Positions 60,922 to 64,000 of a stretch of 64,000 bases of DNA are shown piece by piece (positions within the stretch are counted from its first letter, which is position 1; the number at the start of each line of letters is the position of its first letter). Below the pieces are notes generated by a model, which worked only from the letters and a program-made list of their open reading frames with translations, ran no database searches and was not told the origin of the DNA. The stretch comes from Bacillus_CJ salitolerans (GTDB taxonomy: Bacteria; Bacillota; Bacilli; Bacillales; SA4). A program made the translations under genes and the position numbers. The DNA is taken from the NCBI RefSeq assembly GCF_042680805.1, contig NZ_JBHUEM010000003.1, forward strand, positions 310,001 to 374,000. The letters are read 5' to 3'.

Positions 60922-61416
60922 CTAAGGTCTAATATAAACAGCAGTTCCATTTGGAACGAAACTAGCTAGTTCTAGAACATCCTCATTGTACATTCTGACA
61001 CATCCAGCTGATACAGCTTTTCCAATCGAACTTGGGTCGTTTGTTCCATGGATGCCATAATGTATTTTGGATAAACTTAACCACATTGCCCCAAAAGGTC
61101 CCCCTGGATTTGGTTCACGGTTGACGATGATAAAATCTCCTGTTGGTGTTTGATCAAGTATTTTTCCTATTGAAATGGGATAAACCTTTCTTTTTATCAT
61201 ATTTTGATATAGAATCAGTGTTCGTTTTGATAGAGAAATCCAAATGGAATATGGGATGGAATGTGGGGAAGGTAAGCCAGGTATGATAATTTTTTGTCCC
61301 GGATACAATACATCAGGATTATGAATACTGTTTGCTTGGATAAGCTTTCCTATCGAAGTTCGATAGTTCATTGCAATAGAACTTAGTGTTTCACCTATTT
61401 TTACTATATGAATCAA
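60922..61416 (-). CDS. ykuD: L,D-transpeptidase with LysM domain, YkuD
   Basis: The 164-residue protein has the same size and domain order as B. subtilis YkuD: LysM (residues 2-48, IVKIGETLSSIAMNYRTSIG ... GQKIIIPG) then a YkuD catalytic domain with IHGTNDPSSIGKAVSAGCVRM. The catalytic cysteine is in SAGCVRM, with HG before it. It cross-links peptidoglycan, in YkuD at sporulation. It has no classical signal peptide, which is also true of YkuD as I recall. Its gene follows ykyB in the conserved order (with ykuC absent). Confidence 0.93.
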   Translation of the reverse strand: MIHIVKIGETLSSIAMNYRTSIGKLIQANSIHNPDVLYPGQKIIIPGLPSPHSIPYSIWISLSKRTLILYQNMIKRKVYPISIGKILDQTPTGDFIIVNREPNPGGPFGAMWLSLSKIHYGIHGTNDPSSIGKAVSAGCVRMYNEDVLELASFVPNGTAVYIRP

Positions 61417-61889
61417 GAGATCACTCCTTTTGATGATTCATTTTCCAATGAATGAAACATTCATAATGAGAAGGATTAGAAATCTACTTAGCTCATGATG
61501 ACGGATAATGTAAATGCGAGAGAAAAAGATGATAAAGGGATTACCTTTCCGTATAAAAGTTAAGATTGGTATTGAAAATGACAGTCCGATCATGCTTAAT
61601 TGTCTGAATTACCATGTAGAGATGATGAGAAGGGGGAGCCTTCTATTGGCTTGTTTTTTAATAAGTTAAGAAAGATAAGTTTCTGGTGTTTAGTTTATAC
61701 AATGTTATGGCTAAATCCAGCTCCAGCGCTCAGCCAAGATGAAATGGCGACGTTGTTTGCCATTTCATCCTACTCTTGGGTCAGATACAGTGAAACTTCC
61801 ATCATTGATTTTTTCTGTTGGTTAGGTGAACATTTGCTCTACCTGAAGACTAAACGGAGCGCTTGCCTTTTTTTTTAGTTATTTTACGT
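61417..61889. other. intergenic region, mostly repeat A
   Basis: Holds repeat A copy 5 at 61709-61877. A 51-codon frame at 61514-61669 has no ribosome site and is probably not a gene. Confidence 0.5.
61709..61877 (+). repeat. dispersed repeat family A, copy 5
   Basis: CAGCTCCAGCGCTCAGCC opens and CTAAACGGAGCGCTTGCC closes, so the terminal pairing is GCGCTC/GAGCGC instead of GCGCC/GGCGC. The internal stem GATGAAATGGC (61738-61748 with 61759-61769) equals that of copy 1. Confidence 0.78.
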
Positions 61890-62090
61890 TTATTTCCTAT
61901 ATTGGAGATGCCTAACATATGGATATCCATAATATGGGTAAGGATAATATGGTCCTGGACGATAGTATGGCCCATAAAATGGTCTTGGTCCAAAACCACC
62001 GTATAGTAGTGGACTAACTGCAAGACCAGCTAAAAAAGGTAAAGCTAAATAGAGCTGGTCATGATGCTGTGGGTATATATAAGAAATCAC
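61890..62090 (-). CDS. Tyr/Pro/Gly-rich small protein, probable spore-coat-like
   Basis: 66 residues from GTG at 62090, with AGGAGGT 6 nt upstream on the minus strand. After a hydrophobic middle (LALPFLAGLAVSPLLYGGFG) the tail is very rich in Pro-Tyr (FYGPYYRPGPYYPYPYYGYP). Such composition is typical of spore coat or exosporium proteins in Bacillus, but no specific coat protein is recognised. Confidence 0.65.
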   Translation of the reverse strand: MISYIYPQHHDQLYLALPFLAGLAVSPLLYGGFGPRPFYGPYYRPGPYYPYPYYGYPYVRHLQYRK

Positions 62091-62174
62091 TAATGCTACC
62101 TCCTATATTCTATTTCATACTATAATATGGGAATAATAATAAAATGAGCACGTCTAATTAGGAGAGGAATATTG

Positions 62175-62573
62175 ATGAGAAAGAGAGAACTAATATTTGT
62201 AGGGGTTGGGGGATTCCTTGGTACGGGAATGAGATATTTATTAGGAAAATGGATGAGCGATTTTCATCCGATAGGCACGCTTTTAGCTAATTTGATAGGC
62301 TGTTTGCTTATTGGATTTTTAGCATCTGCGACTGTTCAAACCCGAAATAGAAGATGGACTTGGCTCCTGTTTGGAACAGGTTTTTGCGGTGGATTTACAA
62401 CTATGTCTACTTTAACAAGCGAATTGGTTTACACGGGAGTTGCAAGAGGTTTGTTTTATTCTGCTATGTATTTGATGGTGACCTTAGTAGGTGGTTTATT
62501 GTTAACGTGGTGTGGCTACGAGTTACATTCGTTATGGAATAAGCGAAGCTCTAAGGAAGGTGAAGGTTCATGA
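62175..62573 (+). CDS. crcB: fluoride channel subunit CrcB/Fluc (first)
   Basis: About 132 residues (ATG at 62175; TAGGAGAGG upstream). Four membrane helices with family motifs GGFLGTGMRYLLG, GCLLIGFLA and the pore segment GTGFCGGFTTMSTLTSE. Fluc proteins are dual-topology dimers exporting fluoride. Its end overlaps the second crcB by 4 bp, so the two subunits probably form a heterodimer. No fluoride riboswitch lies upstream. Confidence 0.92.
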   Translation: MRKRELIFVGVGGFLGTGMRYLLGKWMSDFHPIGTLLANLIGCLLIGFLASATVQTRNRRWTWLLFGTGFCGGFTTMSTLTSELVYTGVARGLFYSAMYLMVTLVGGLLLTWCGYELHSLWNKRSSKEGEGS

Positions 62574-62959
62574 CATTTATATCTATTTGTATTGGGGGCT
62601 CTATAGGAGCACTACTGCGATATTGGATTTCTGTCAATTTGGCTAACCGGTTTCCTTCGAAAAATCTAGTAGCTACTTATCTTGTGAACGGAATAGGCTC
62701 CTTTTTGCTAGGGGTGATGATTGGCTTAATTGAAGCTGGAAAAATTCCTAGCTCGATGATAACGTCCATTATTTCTATCGGTTTTTTAGGAGCATTGACA
62801 ACCTTTTCAACCTTTTCACTAGAATGTCTACAATTACTAAAGGATAGAAATATAGGTTTATTTATTCAATATATCTTATGGACTTTTGTAAGTACAGTTA
62901 TGTTGTTTTTATTAGGGTCTACTTTTTTGAGTAGAGTGTATTCTCTTCTTTTTCATTGA
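62570..62959 (+). CDS. crcB: fluoride channel subunit CrcB/Fluc (second)
   Basis: 129 residues, ATG overlapping the stop region of the first crcB. Family motifs: GGSIGALLRYWIS at the start, NGIGSFLLGVMIG, and GFLGALTTFSTFSLE. Four membrane helices. Paired crcB genes of this kind are normal in Bacillus (yhdU-yhdV in B. subtilis). It would insert in opposite orientation to its partner. Confidence 0.92.
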   Translation: MTFISICIGGSIGALLRYWISVNLANRFPSKNLVATYLVNGIGSFLLGVMIGLIEAGKIPSSMITSIISIGFLGALTTFSTFSLECLQLLKDRNIGLFIQYILWTFVSTVMLFLLGSTFLSRVYSLLFH

Positions 62960-63059
62960 AAAATTTGGTATAGTTAATGAGTGTCTATTTGTGTCGAACC
63001 GAATAGATATATGACTAAAAATACGATACTAGTAAACTCACTTGAGGAAGCGATAATGA

Positions 63060-64000
63060 ATGAAGCGGATGAAAGAGATCCTGAGCGCTGATTTGAAAAC
63101 AATAGATTCTAGCCAAAAAGTAAAAAGTCAAATTTTTGAGATTATTTTTAATGCTGTAAAAGATATGGTTTATATTATGAGGGTTGATGAAAATCTTCAT
63201 TTTCGCTATATTTATGCAAACGTAGAAGCGGTAAAACACGCTCGTTTATCAGATGCTAATATTGGACAAACACTCCAAGAAGTTCTTGAACCGAATCTTG
63301 CTTCCTATCTACATAACAAATACATAGAAGCGGTTATACATAACAAACCATTAAGTTTTCAGGATTCCTTTATTATTAAGCAACAAGAAGTTTTCAGTGA
63401 ATCCATATTAACACCTATTCATGATGACGAGGGTATATGTCGGTATGTAGTGAGTGTCACAAGAGATATAACGGATTCAGTACAAGAAAAAAAGAGGCTA
63501 GAAGAGAGCCAGCAGAGATACCGGTCGTTAATGGACCATAATATGGATGGAGTCTTATCCCTAAACGAAGTGGGAATTATTCAACAAGCAAATCCATCCT
63601 GCTATTCTATACTAGGTTATACCGAACGAGAATTAAAATATTTATCAATGATAGACTTAATTGAGCCAGAGTACAGATGTGTTGTAGAAAATGCGCTAAA
63701 CAGTACAATTTCTGGACATACGAATGATACGATTAACTGTCAGTTGGTTCATAAATCCGGTGATGCACTATTTGTCCAACTAAAAATGATTCCGATTGTC
63801 ATCTATGGCACAATAACCGGGGGATATTGCATCATTCGTGACATTACTGATCAAGTTCGGAATGACGAAGTGATGAAATTTATAGCCTTTCACGACCACT
63901 TAACCGGTCTTCCAAATCGTAGCTCGCTAAAAGAGGATATTGTACAATTTGTTCAAGACGCTACCTACAATAAGGAAAGCTTTAGTTTAATGTATTTGGA
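63060..64000 (+). CDS. PAS-PAS-GGDEF signalling protein, 3' end outside window
   Basis: Open from ATG at 63060 (or 63069; GAGGAAGCG is upstream) to the window end, 313 codons. Two PAS domains are visible: one with MVYIMRVDENLHFRYIYANV and VVSVTRDITDSVQEKKRL, the second with YRSLMDHNMDGVLSLNEVGI and CIIRDITDQVR. A GGDEF domain starts with AFHDHLTGLPNRSSLKEDIV at the right edge. It may continue into an EAL domain. It is a second c-di-GMP-related gene within 6 kb. Confidence 0.85.
   Translation, partial: MKRMKEILSADLKTIDSSQKVKSQIFEIIFNAVKDMVYIMRVDENLHFRYIYANVEAVKHARLSDANIGQTLQEVLEPNLASYLHNKYIEAVIHNKPLSFQDSFIIKQQEVFSESILTPIHDDEGICRYVVSVTRDITDSVQEKKRLEESQQRYRSLMDHNMDGVLSLNEVGIIQQANPSCYSILGYTERELKYLSMIDLIEPEYRCVVENALNSTISGHTNDTINCQLVHKSGDALFVQLKMIPIVIYGTITGGYCIIRDITDQVRNDEVMKFIAFHDHLTGLPNRSSLKEDIVQFVQDATYNKESFSLMYL

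Noticed and set aside
61514..61669. 51-codon frame between ykuD and repeat A copy 5
   Set aside because: No ribosome site and no recognisable sequence; composition fits intergenic DNA.
62095..62174. Fluoride riboswitch expected before the crcB pair
   Set aside because: The conserved GGCGATGG...GTTCGCC aptamer wording is not present in the short upstream region.

Overview
The window looks like a chromosomal segment of a low-GC, endospore-forming, motile member of the Bacillaceae. Evidence includes two alpha/beta-type SASP genes, KinA-like and KinB-like sporulation kinases, YkvT, CheV, a chemoreceptor, strong AAGGAGG-type ribosome binding sites and many intrinsic terminators. Gene content and order recall the Bacillus subtilis ykvM(queF)-ykvS-ykvT ... 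ykwB-ykwC ... kinA-patA-cheV-ykyB-ykuD stretch, interrupted by accessory genes. Gene names rest on recognising protein sequences and synteny, not on searches. No rRNA, tRNA, CRISPR array, prophage or intact insertion sequence was seen.

Layout. 1-5.4 kb: end of an ABC-F gene, phoU, an MFS pump behind a leader-peptide attenuator, a membrane sensor-domain protein, then preQ1 riboswitch-queF and ykvS. 5.6-10.5 kb: patatin-like lipase, SASP, GntR/ABC operon, ykvT. 10.6-15.9 kb: a second-type histidyl-tRNA synthetase behind a histidine-rich leader peptide, a YtkA-like lipoprotein, ykwB, a hydrolase and small sporulation-type genes. 16-22.2 kb: FapA/DUF342 protein and a TAXI-type TRAP transporter operon. 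22.3-32.4 kb: hydrolase, lipoprotein, ykwC-HAD pair, VOC protein, ArsR/MFS divergent pair with a large operator, methyltransferase behind a ribosome-site-masking hairpin, acyl-CoA ligase. 32.5-43.9 kb: kinA, patA, glycyl-tRNA synthetase with T-box, SASP, DUF2500, glutaredoxin, kynU-kynB, a probable c-di-GMP riboswitch gene, an IDEAL protein, and an Lrp/EamA divergent pair. 44-54.8 kb: a six-repeat lectin-like protein, an ABC-F protein behind a leader ORF and two terminators, a GDSL-SLH surface enzyme, a KinB-type kinase, DinB, a UMF1 transporter and a DUF1906 protein. 55-64 kb: chemoreceptor, cheV, an HPt-REC-GGDEF-REC protein, ykyB, ykuD, paired fluoride channels and the start of a PAS-GGDEF protein.

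The strongest theme is RNA-level control. One amino-acid leader peptide (histidine), two drug-type leader peptides, a T-box, a preQ1 riboswitch, a probable c-di-GMP-I riboswitch and a hairpin masking a Shine-Dalgarno sequence all lie within 64 kb. The histidine leader has a complete set of competing stems with spacing that fits ribosome stalling, and is the most interesting item. A second theme is a dispersed intergenic repeat (at least six copies) whose ends pair with compensatory changes while the apical stem differs between copies; two inverted copies flank ykyB.
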